Assembly (NCBI GenBank): GCA_032358165.1
Contig: JAALGY010000001.1
Span: 1,550,001-1,614,000, forward strand
Source: Diplosphaera chodatii
Lineage: Eukaryota; Chlorophyta; Trebouxiophyceae; Prasiolales; Stichococcaceae
Length of the DNA: 64,000 nt
Reading direction: 5' to 3'
The notes under the pieces are model-generated. The model saw only the letters and a list, made by a program, of their open reading frames with translations. It made no database searches and had not been told where the DNA came from. The translations under genes and the position numbers were made by a program. The stretch's first letter is position 1, and every line of letters starts with the position of its first letter. Shown in pieces: positions 10,975 to 22,306 of the stretch.

Positions 10975-13900
10975 ATGAGCGAGAGGAGCAGCCTAGAAGA
11001 GGCAGCTGCGGGGATCGAAGCGGGGGCTCCGACGCGGGAGGGCATCTCGAGGCAGCTGTGGCAGGACGCGCAGCCGGAGATCCAGAGCTGCCTGCACCAC
11101 CCGTTTGTGCGCGCGCTCGCCGCCGGCACACTGCCAAAGTGCGATCTGTTGACGCTGACGCATCTTGGAGACCCGTCCACATGTGCCAATGGCTCGCAGC
11201 ATCAACACAGCCGGATGCTGTGTCTGTGCAGCATTTGCTGCATGTCTGTTGACAGCATTGACATGTTGAAGCGTCCGACCGTCACCTTCCGTACATGCTT
11301 TACTATATTGTTGCCGCACTTCACAGGAGGACGTTCCAAGCGTACATCGCGCAGGACAGCCACTTCCTGACCGCCTTCGCCAAGGCCTACACCGCAGCGC
11401 TGCCGAAAGCCGCAACAGCTTCGCCGGTGCGTCATGCAGTCAGTCTGCGTCGCCACTCTGTCAGCGTCAGCGCGCTGCTGCCTTTGGTCCGCAACAGCCA
11501 GCGTGCTGCACAGAATGTGTGGACGGCTGCACGGCCTGACGCACGGCTGTGTCGTGCGGCATCCCACCTGCATATTATGATATACAGTATGATTGTTCAT
11601 GTTGCAGGCGGTGTTTGCGGCGGTGCGGGAGCTGCTGGACGGCGTGCACGAGGAGCTCGGCCTGCACGTCTTCTACGCCCAGGTGACCGCAAGGGGTATA
11701 GAGAGGTTTATACCCCTTGGGTGACCGCCCGCCGCGCGCACTCTGCGCGAGGCCAGGCCGCCTGTCTGGACGCACGGCCGAAGTGCCACAGGGTGCAAGG
11801 TTTCACCGTTGTGAGATAGATTTATCACAGGAATTACTTCCTAAGGTCGCGAGTGTATGTTCGTGTATTTGTTTTTGTCGGGGGTGCGTCCAACGGGATC
11901 ATGACAGCAGCCAGAGGCGCCGGGAAGCAAGAAGATCAGGTGTGAGCGTGAGAGCCGCTGGTCGGCAGGAGTGGGGTGTGGATCTGGACCAGCTGAACGG
12001 GCGGCCGAACGCGACCACCGCGGCATACACCAAGTTCCTGCTGCGCCTGGCGGAGGGCCCCCAGGTGTGCCTTTTCTGCCTTTTCTGCCCTTTTCTGCCT
12101 TTTCTGGACGGCATGTATTGCTCAGCCCCTGCAGACGTGCTATCAGACATCAGTTGAGTTGTACTGCAGCCGGCAGGCCAGGCAAAGCCCAATCAATCGC
12201 ACCACATGGACGAGTGACCACGGATGATGCTTGCATGCACAGAGTGTGCGCAGAGCGCGGGCATGTGTGGATGTGTGTGGGGGCATCTTTGGTCAGATCT
12301 TGCGTGCGAGTGTGAGCATGCGGTGTGCAGAGCCTGGTGCACGTGCTGGCCGCCATGGCGCCCTGCACCCGGCTGTACGGCTTCCTGGGCTGCCAGCTGG
12401 CGCGCTCGCAGCGGCTGACAGGTCAGGCGCCGTCAGCTGCCGTGCCGCTCAGGGGCTGCTCGTCGACCTGACAGGGCATTGGGCAGCCAGCGATGGCCAC
12501 CTATGCCAACGGCGCAGGGCTACTTTACACCCATGTTGTATACATGTGGACGGTTGGGGTATCCCACTTTCCCACGAGGCTAGTCTATTAGAGACGCATA
12601 AGACATGACACTGCCTGCAGGCGGCAAGCCGCACCCCTACTCGCATTGGATCCGCACCTACTCCGCGCCGGCGTACCTGCGCATGCCGGCCGTCAAGGAG
12701 CGCATCATCGACCAGCTGGGCGCGGATGTGCCCTACGGTGGGGCTCACCTGCTTCAGTGACTCAGTCGTCCACCGTGAAGGAGGGTGTTGCTTGAGAGGC
12801 TACCGAGGGGTGGGCCTTCAGGCAGCTCAGCCGCAGTGCAAGGGATGGCGAGCACGATGGTGGGAGCCTGATCACCTGGCTCACGCCGTATCGAGTTCGT
12901 CGCCAACAGAGGAGAAGCCTCCCACGCTAGGCACGATGGGCTCTGGTGTGCCCCACCAGCCCTACAAGAGTCACTGCAGAGCCTGCGCACATGGTCGCCC
13001 GTCCTGCTGGCAGGCTCGCTGCGGGGCCTGTACTGCACGGCAATGCGCTTCGAAGCGGCCTTCTTCAGCGAGCAGCCCGAGCTGCCACCGCTGCCCCGCG
13101 TCGCGCTGCTGGCCGTGGACTTCGACGAGACCTGCACCGCCGGCGACACCATCGGCACAATCATCAACGCCGCCATCGAGGCGGCTGTGCAGCGCAGCGG
13201 CGGTGAGCTTCCAAATTGCGTTTGAGGTGGTGCTGCACTCTGCAACACGACAGCAGACTGCAGCAGCACATGCGCCGTTACAGCTGCATGGGGCTCGTGT
13301 TGCGACCGGGTCGTGTGCAGTCAACGCCTGCGACTGCTGTGTGGCAATGGCCTATTGAAGTGCAAAGGCTGTAGGGGTCACAGTTTTCGCGATGCTGATC
13401 ATCTACGCCCTTGCCGTCATGTCCCTGCAGGCGATGCCAGAGTCCGGGAGGACCTGGTCGCGAAACGCGACGCGCTGGTCGCAAACTACGGCGAGCGGCG
13501 CGACGCCCTGCTGGCCGACCTGCTGCCCGAGGCGAGCGCCCCAAACCCTGCCCTCCTCTGTTTCTCATGTGCATTGCCGTGGTGGCAGAGGCGTGCAGAC
13601 GCGGCGCCTGATCTGGTCCCCGGGAGGTCTCTGGTTGAAGCTTTCAAGTGGTGTGGTTGCACCATGCGCTCTCATGTGTGGTGCCGCGACTGGCTGCAGG
13701 GCCTGCCGCCGCCGGAGGGCTACAACGAGGAGTGGCTGGCGGGCTTCGTGGAGCGGCTGTCCGCCTTCGACCGCGACATGAACGCCGTGGTGCGGAACAG
13801 CCGCATCCTGGCCGGCATCCCGCCGCCGGCCCTTGCACCCCAGGTGCCTCCACTGCACGTGGTCAATTTGATTGACCAATAGACTGCTTCTGATGTCTTC

Positions 13901-16900
13901 TGGTGGTGCATTGTGCCGTGGTGGGTTCCTCGATGTGTCGATGATATACAGGGTACTTGACCAGCACCCACAGGAGGGTGTTGACCCCAGAAAGGGCAGA
14001 TCCGGTTGCCAACCTGCAGCACAGGCGGCCAGGCCGCCAGCACCGCTCTGGCGCCTGGGGGTGCTGCTGCAAGGATGCAGCAGACGATGCATCTGTACAT
14101 CACACAGCCCCGATGGACTGCTTGATCGAACACTGCGCAGGCCGGGCAGTGGAGCTGCAGGGGGGGTGCCGGGAGGTGCTGCTGCGCGCCGCGCAGGCGG
14201 GCGCCTCGACGCACGTGGTGTCCGTCAACTGGTCGTCCGCGCTGCTGCGGGCCGCGCTGGCGCAGCGCTCGACAGAGCCGCCGCCGCCGCCGCAGGAAAG
14301 CCAGGCGGCGGCGTCAGGCGCGGCAGCGGCGGCGGCTGGGGCGGCGCCCGGGGACTACCAGAGCCGCGGCGGCGTGGGTCTTGGAACTGACCCGGGCAGC
14401 GGCGATGGGGGGATAGAGGAGCAGCTGGGGGCGGGGGCGGGGCTGTCGGAGGAAGACAAGGAGGCGCCCGTGTCGGAAACAGCCGCCGCATACCAGGTAT
14501 TCGCCGTCAACAAATTGGCAATGCTGCGACTTCCGAACCTTGACACTGTGATCTGCGCATCCGCATTTCGTAAGCCCGGCTGTCAGGCTAGCCAAACTGC
14601 CAGCTCACTGACGAAACGGGCCAACTGTGGTTTCTGCAGGCCAGGGCTGCAGGCGCATTTGGCAGCGGCAGCGGCGAGGCGCTGACCGGCTCGCCAGCCG
14701 ACATTGGCGATGGCCTACAGGTCGGGGCTGCAGGCTGTGAGCCCTGAGAGCAGTCTTGTTATGGTCTGCTTGCCAGCCTGCTCCGCTGCACTGCACGAGC
14801 CAGGCATGTGGTGTCCCCATGTGCTGCCACTGCATCCTGACATGCACCCAAATTGGTTGCAGGTGACGATACATGCCAACGACCTGGAAGTGGGCCCCGA
14901 GGGCCTGACCACAGGCGACATTGTGCGGTGCGAGTGTGCTTCCTGTGGCCCTGTTCTACATACAATTTCCCTCGTCGGCAACCATGCCTGGACTGCTGTT
15001 TGCTTGAGTGGGCTGTGCAGCCTGGTCTGCGCATGTGCTCGACACCGTTTGTGATAGGTTGGCGGTCAGCTTCTGGTCTGCTTGCAGGAGGGTGGAGTGC
15101 GGGACGGACAAGGGCGCCATTTTTGAGAGCGTCCTGCTGGACCTGGCCTCCGAGGTGGGCTCACCACGCAGATGGCTGCTATTCCAGACCGACAGATGAG
15201 CCCTGGCCATCCCTGGACCCCGCCCTGCACTGCCTGTGCTGCTGGCATCATGGCGGGCGCGTCGGCGCACAAGTTCAATAAAGTTTGCATGGCTGACTGC
15301 TGTCCTGTGTCGCCATCAGCACGGCGCACTGGAGGGGCTGTCTGTGTACGTCGGTGACTCACCGTCCGACCTGGCGCCGCTGACGGCCGCTGACGTGGGC
15401 ATCATCATCGGTGCTAACCCGCTGCTGCGCACGGTCGCAGCAGCGGCAGGCCTCGACATACACCCCCTGGTGGCAGGTGAGCTGGTCAGCATTCTGGTGG
15501 TGACGCACTGCGGGTGCCTGCAGTCTGCCTCCGAAAACTGTAGCTGGGGCTCGGGTGGACACCTGCGAATCTCGGCCACATTGCCGTTGTTGTGTCGTGC
15601 AGCGCCAATGGGCAGGCCACATGCAGCGGGCGTGCTGTACGAAGCGGTGGGCTGGCACGAGATTGGCGCCTTTCTGTTTGGGCCCCCGTCGGACGGCGCG
15701 CCGCTGCCGCCGCCTGCCAACACTGTCAAGGTGCTCGAATCCTTCTTCAGCAGACAAAACCCTATCATTGGTCACGACCCGCATGCGATGCCTGGTGAAC
15801 ATGCTTGGGAGCTGTTGTGCACTGGGACTGCGCTGACTGGTGGGCGGAACTGGTGGTCTGCCTGTCCATGACTGTGCATGGATGACACAAGCGCTGCACA
15901 TGCCTGCTGCTCACACAGGCACCCTCCTTGGGTGTGCACATCTGACGTAATATTCCTGTCAATTTGTTGGTTGGAAGTAGCAACCTGTCATGCCATTGCA
16001 GGTGCCGAGGGTGCTGATAGTTGCGGGGTCTGACTCCGGAGGTGGGGCGGGCATCCAGGTGGGCTGTCTGCTGCTGCTGCTCCTGCAGGGCATCGAACCT
16101 GAAACTTGGTGGCTGTGTTTGTCTCTGGCTGCAGCGCACCTGTACGTTGGCAGCATGCAGTACGCAGCTCGCTTGGCTACAGCTGGAGAGTCTCCACATG
16201 ACTGCAGGCGGACCTGAAGACGTGCGCAGCATTGGGCGTGTACGGCGCGACCGCCATCACGGCGCTGACGGCGCAAAACACGCACGGCGTCGGTGACGTG
16301 CACGTCCCGCCGGTGAGCTGGGGAGTCCTACTGTTCCTGTGAGGTCGTGTTGTGAATGAGATGCAGAAGTTCGTATCACTGTCCGGCTGTGCATACATGG
16401 AGGGTGCCCTTATGCCAGGCAGCTGTGTGCTCCTCGGTTGGTCCAGCAACACTCGGATTCCACACAAGCCTATTGCAAATGCGCTGATAATACGCAGGGA
16501 TGTGGGCAGCGTTGGCACCAGCAACTGGCACCATCTGCATTGCGGGCCCGTGCAACGGGCCTTGTGCACAGACAGCCGTGCCCGAGCGCAGCGATTGTTT
16601 TGTCACAGGTGGAGAGCGTGAAAGCGCAGCTGGACGCGGTGCTGCTGGACATAGGCGCCGATGTGGTCAAGACCGGCATGCTGCCCCGCCCCGAGGTGGG
16701 CCAACGTTTGTTGTAGTCCTGTTGCATGCAGCATGCACCTCTGCGCAGCTTTCCTCCAGCCTCTTCATCTGTGTGTGCTCTTTGCACTGATGCGCACTAC
16801 GCTTGATGGTGGGTGACGCTGCCAGCTGGCTATGGCTGTTGACTGCAAAGCATCAATAGTCGTTGCCACCTGCCGCAGCGGGCATGTCAGAAAATACGCG

Positions 16901-19900
16901 GCATATCTGCTCCGACCTGTGGCACGATGGCTGTATGCGGTGGACGTGCACGTGCAGATCGTGGAGGCGCTGGCAGCACGGCTTGAGGCGGCAGCAGGAA
17001 GCAGCGGCGCCAAAGCGCGCCCCCACCTGGTCGTCGACCCCGTGCTGGTCGCCACCAGTGGAGACGCGCTCACGGCGGGCGGCGTCATGGAGGCGCTGCG
17101 GCAGCACCTGCTTCCAGCCGCCACCATCGTGACGCCCAACGTGCCAGAGGCCTCCGCGCTGCTGGGTGAGCCTCCTTGTTGATTGACTTCAGTGTGTTGC
17201 ACAGTCGCACAGGCAACAGCCACAACACCCTCGGTGCGACTTACAGTCTGCTCAGCAGACGGCAAGGCTTTTCAAGAGCTGCAAGGTGTCGCTCTTGGCC
17301 TTGCTGTCTGCTGTGCATCTCGCATGCTCCGAGGGTTACGAACACTGCATGTGAGTACCTGGCTGCAGATGACGGGGCGCAACTGGCAGCAATATCTAGG
17401 GGATGCAAGATAGTACAGGGGTCAAGGACTGCAGGTTGTTTTCAGGCAGGTGAATCACCGTGCACGTGTGCGCAGATGGGAGGGCCATCCGCGACCTGCA
17501 AGACATGAAGGAGGCCGCCGCAGCGCTGCATGCCCTCGGGCCACAGTGGGTGCTGGTCAAGGTGACGCGTTCAAGGACCGGTTGACTTGTGTGACCGCAT
17601 CAAAGCGCAGCATTGCGACAGTTCCCAGCACTTGGCTGCTGCCCACCAACCAGGGCGTGAACCACCATGCGATGTGCAGGGCCGAAGCACACGTGCAAGG
17701 GTTTTGAATGCGTGCGCACAATCGTGCTGCAGGGTGGTCACCTGGTGTCCAGCGATGGCGGCGCCGACGGCGGCTTTGCCACCGCCACGGATGTGCTTTA
17801 CGACGGCACCACCATGGCGGTCCTGGAGGAGGACGCCGTCATGTGCGCATTTCCCTTCACTCACGCCATGCGTGTCAAGGGTTTAGGGTCTCCATTGGCA
17901 CCCCTCCCTCACATGCTCACCCTCCCACAGGTCCTGCTGGCCTGCTGCAGTTGTGACTCGTGCATGCCGTGGCCAAACCTGGTCACATCGACACCATGTT
18001 TGCGCTGCCCTGCGCAAGTCACGGTCGTACGTGGAGGTCGGCTGTGTTTGCTGCCGGATGGTCACAGTGCTGCGGCTGATCATAGCAGATCCTGGCCCTG
18101 GCCACTTGCACTGGTGGCCGCTGTCCTCTGTGTTCGAGCATTGCAAGTAAGGGAGCACGACTTAGGTGCACTGCTGGCACTCTGCAGGACGGGCAACAGC
18201 CATGGCACAGGCTGCACGCTGGCGTCGGCCATCGCTGCAGGGCTCGCCAAGGGGCTGCTCGTACCTGACGCCGTTCGACAGGTCAAACCTCGTCCGGAAC
18301 TGGCTGAAGTGTAAAGCATTCTTTGTTAGCATGGCGGGTCAGATTTGCAAACCCCAGCTGCACCTCTGTGTGTGCTGTGCACGTCAGCTTGGTGCTCCAT
18401 ATGTGTCAGTGCAAAAGGGGGTTCTTTACAGGTGTCCCGCTGGTGGTGCTGCGGTGCGTCACCCACTGCTGGTGGCGTGGCCAGAAACAACTTCATACCA
18501 AGTTACGTTACTGCAGGCCAAAGCGTACCTGACAAGTGCGCTGCGAGCGTCGGTGCCACTGCGCATCGGCACCGGCCCCTCGAGGCCGCTGAACCACGCA
18601 TTCCAGACAGCAGACTGGGCGGCAGCGGGAAGCGGGAAGCAGCCGGACGGCCGCCGACTGGCGCCCTCGCAGCTGCAGCTGTACGCCGTGACTGACGCCG
18701 CCTGCGACGCTCGCCAGGCAAGGAGGGATACCAGACACAGTACTATAGGATCTCTCTCGCCTCCGCCATTTCACTTACTACCGTTGACTCTCTACGGAGA
18801 TGAGACACCTGGTGACCTTACTTATGGCAGAAATGGTTTGATACCCCTGGACTGCCAATCTCGAGGACATTTCTGCGCGTAGCAGCAGCTGCAGTCTTCG
18901 ACTTGATTGTAAACCCAGCTGGCGCCGCAGGGCTGCTGATTGTTGAAAGCAAGTCGAATTCAAATGGCACGTGCAGGGCCGCAGCACGCCGGAGGCGGTG
19001 CGGGATGCGCTGGCGGGGGGCGCGGGGGCAGTGCAGCTGCGGCTGAAGGATGCAGATGGCGGCGCCTGCCTGCAGCAGGTGTGCTCCAATCCGGGCTGGC
19101 ACCCCCATGCCTGAGTGACAATCGGCCGCACCGGGCATAGCCAATCTGGGCATTGCTTGCTTGCATGGGTTTTCAGGTGTTGAAACGTCTGCAAACAGAT
19201 AGTTTTGAGCCACCTCAAGAGCAGACCCTTTGCCTACACTACCGACGCGGGACTGCTTACATGTGTTCTACGGCTGCTACAGTAGTCCTGCAGTGTCAAG
19301 TAGACACCCGCAAGACACCCCACAAGACAGTCTCAAGACACTGCTCAAGACGACAGGCCTGACGAGCTGCTCACGAGGCTGCGGCCTCGCCACGGCACAA
19401 CAAAGTTACCGTCGAACAGCTTGACTTGTGCTGCATAATTTTGCAGGCTCGGCTGCTGGTGGCGGCGTGCCGGGAGGCCGGTGCGCTGTCCTTCATCAAT
19501 GACCGGGTGGATGTCGCGCTGGCTGCCGATGCCGATGGCGCGCACGTCGGACAGGTACCATCCATGTCGACTAGCACAATAAATGCTCACTCAGTGTCCC
19601 TGGGGGTCAACGTTTGCTGCTCTCGGATGTCCTAAGCTGGGCTTCATCCGCACATGAGGCCAATGCAAGCAAGGTGACAATGCAGCCAGGTGCCCATCAT
19701 CCGTATCAATCATTGCCGCCAGCGATCAAATGCAGCGCATGCAGGATTGCACACCTGCTGATCGCAGGACGACCTGCCGGCTGCGGAGGCGAGGGCGCTG
19801 CTGGGGCCGCGCCGCATGCTGGGCGTCTCCGTGAAGACGCCGGAGCAGGCGGTCGCGGCGGCCGCCGCCGGGGCCGACTACCTGGGTGCCGGGGCAGGTG

Positions 19901-20973
19901 CCGGGCTTCGTGGCGGAGCACTTGACCGGCGATCTCATGCGTGCCCGTTTGCTGACCAAAACATGCGCCTTTCTGTTCGGATGCCACTGGGGCAGGCACT
20001 CCTGTGCAGCTCATTGTGGCCATGCACAGCGTGCCACCGGTGAGTGTCTGGAACGTGGTGACCACTGCGCAGGTTGCTGTGTGTGCTCGCTTCATATGCT
20101 GAAGTGGACGTCCTGCCTGCGGTGCAGTGTTCCCCACCAGCACAAAGCAGACGGAGACCATCAGCCTGGAGACGCTGGGGGAGATCTGCCGCGCAGTGAC
20201 GATTCCCATCGTCGCCATTGGCGGCATCACCGCCGCCAACGCAGGCGAGCAATGCTGGGAGCAAAAGCCCTCTGATACTCTGATACTGCTTCCTTGACTT
20301 GATCTGGAACCGTATTGTATTATTGTATCCGGTTGCTGAAGGCAACACAGACGGTTGCCACCGACTTGACAAGACATCCAAAATACATCACCACTGTATG
20401 CAAGCTGCTTCACACACCTGCTGTGCTCCTGTGCTGGCTGCAGGGCAGACGATTGAGGCCGGCTGCGCGGGCGTGGCTGTGGTGTCCGCACTGTTTGACA
20501 CGCGCGACATCAGGGCCTCCGCACACGAGATCCTGTCGGTGCGTGAGCTTGTGCCTGTCCATGTTTCAGCAACCCACCGGGAACCCCTTGACGTGTTCTT
20601 CTTGGCCTTCTCTATCATGGCACCTGCCATGCTGCAGCCTGCATGTGGTGTCGACACGACACATAAGGAGCAACACAGCAACACTGCTTTCAAAATGCTT
20701 GTAGGGTGTGTTAAATGTTCAACCTGTAAGTGGAGTGTCGATGTCCAGGTCGTTCAAGACAGCACGGAGCAGCGGCGAGCCGAGAACGAGGGGACCATGC
20801 TGTGCAGCACACCCAGCGGCGAGCCCCGCAGCCCGCTGGCCGACTCGATCGCTGCTTTCGCAGCGCAGCAGCCGCAGCAGCGGCAGGGCGGGGCGGCAGC
20901 GCCTGGTCAGCCACCGGCGCAGCCTGGCACGCGGCCTGAAGAGGCCATGCAGCCGCTTCGGGCAACCGGCTGA
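10975..20973 (+). CDS. Four-domain thiamine enzyme: TenA - HAD TMP phosphatase - ThiD kinase - ThiE synthase (TH2-TH1 fusion)
   Basis: About 28 exons read as one protein of roughly 1,200 residues. Residues ~1-260 are TenA (exon 1 to ~13110): [77 protein letters not shown]. Residues ~262-640 are a HAD phosphatase: [12 protein letters not shown] with the Asp nucleophile, [27 protein letters not shown]. This order matches plant TH2. Residues ~641-890 are Thi[77 protein letters not shown]. ThiE follows: [74 protein letters not shown], a Gln/Pro-rich tail and a stop at 20973. The HAD part ends PPPANTVK at a donor, and the next recognised exon begins VPRVLIVAG in phase, with no stop or new ATG needed. 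The chief alternative is two genes split near 15730-16002. No transit peptide is obvious after the ATG at 10975. Confidence 0.85.
11682..11728. repeat. Tiny hairpin insertion flanked by 9-base direct repeats at an intron donor
   Basis: GGTGACCGC occurs at 11682-11690 and again at 11720-11728. Between them lie a perfect 10-base inverted repeat (AAGGGGTATA at 11691-11700 and TATACCCCTT at 11709-11718) and an 8-base loop. The first GGTGACCGC contains the donor GT of the third thiamine-gene exon. Confidence 0.75.
12069..12107 (+). repeat. Short pyrimidine tandem repeat (CCTTTTCTG unit)
   Basis: Four near-identical copies of a 9-10 base CCTTTTCTG unit directly follow the donor of the TenA exon ending LLRLAEGPQ. 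It is intronic and probably expanded by slippage. Confidence 0.7.
17879..17888 (+). repeat. Telomere-like GGGTTTAGGG motif in a ThiD-region intron
   Basis: It lies about 40 bases after the donor of the exon carrying [13 protein letters not shown] in the four-domain thiamine gene. Confidence 0.6.
19296..19355 (+). repeat. Degenerate CAAGACA repeat in a ThiE-region intron
   Basis: Several imperfect CAAGACA/CAAGACC-type units lie close together between the exons ending GGACLQQ and starting [12 protein letters not shown]. No coding meaning is seen. Confidence 0.5.
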
Positions 20974-22306
20974 CTGGCCATTGTGCCTAGCGGCGCCGGG
21001 CACGATGCGGTAGCAGGCTAGCAGTGGCAGTAGGTAGCCTGAGGAGTGATGGCTTGTGACCATCATGTGCAGAAGCTGCATCGCATCAGCAGACAGCAGG
21101 TGGCTGGCACATGGCAGTGAGGCATCATCGTGGCAGATATTCTGCATGTATGAGTCCTTCTGTACAATGCCAGTTTGGAGGGTTTGGGCACCATTGGCAG
21201 GGTGTCATACCTATCCGTAGTCATACATGTTAGCCCGCGCCAATGACAGCAGCGGTTTCACCAGGCGCTTGGCAGGCAAATGTCACATTGATGCAGGTTG
21301 CCGTCATGTGTCAAGTCATACTACTACAGGAAGCATCCGTTGGTCGACCAATCTCCGTGGGACTGTCAGCTCTCAATGGCCTGCAAGCTGGGGTGATCGG
21401 ATGCAGGAGCCTTGCAGTAGGACGTCAAGCTAAACAGGCTGCAACGGTCACGTGCTCGTGCCTGAGAGATGCCACTCCTCTCAGCATGTCGTCTGTTTCG
21501 CAATGTACACCAGTGTCGCTACGTTGCAACCATTGCATCGCACGCCGTTGATCAGTGCATTTCTGTCTGGGACCCTTACGTCAAAGCACTTGGCCAGAAG
21601 GGTGCATGATCCCTGAGGCTCCTGCCAAGTTGATCCCAAGCTGTAGCACTGCAACGACCTCGTCAGCAGGTGATCCAGGTCTGTGATGCATATGTCATAC
21701 AGCGTTGCACCACCGCGCACGGGTGCGCGATGCATGTGCAGCAATTTCTGCAGACACCCCATGCTTGTGCCTTGGCAGTTCCACCACAGCATCAGGGGTA
21801 CCGGTACTTGCTGACATCGCTCCCCCCACACGGCTTCTGGAGTGTGGGTTTGGATCGCAGCATCAACAGCATTTGCCATCATAACGTATGCCAACACCAC
21901 TTCCAGCGTTGTACTGCAGGGTCAGCACCCAACATCGCCGCGCACAACCAGGCAAGCCGGCGCCTTGACACCTCTGGCCACGGAACCCGGGGCAAGCATT
22001 GCACACGTACAGGGCGGCGGTCACTGCGTGTAGCCATCGCCGGGGGCGACGGCAGCGGCGGCCACGGCGGGCGCTGCGCCGCAAGATCGGCGCAGCGGCA
22101 GCCCAGCATGTCCGCCCAGCAGCAGCGGCAGCAGCAGCAGCGCCGGCAGCACTGGCAGCAGGGACTGGAGTGCGACCACCTGCACCAGCGGCACTGGCAA
22201 CAAAGGCAGCAGTGGCAGCAGCGGTGTCAGCGACACACGGGTTCCGCTGCAGGCAGCCGGGCAGGGGGCGCGAGGTGGTGCGCCTTTGGCAGCCAGCCCT
22301 GCAGCC
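20974..22306. other. Gap between two plus-strand genes, ending in CAG-rich sequence
   Basis: No gene is supported from 20974 to about 22000. From about 22080 the sequence becomes rich in CAG/CGG triplets, readable as Gln- or Ala-runs in different frames. This could be the 5' leader or an upstream coding exon of the carrier gene. Confidence 0.4.
22108..22250 (+). repeat. CAG/CGG triplet-rich low-complexity tract
   Basis: Many imperfect CAG and CGG triplets give poly-Gln, poly-Ser or poly-Ala depending on frame. The tract lies just upstream of the first in-frame ATG of the carrier gene. Confidence 0.6.
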
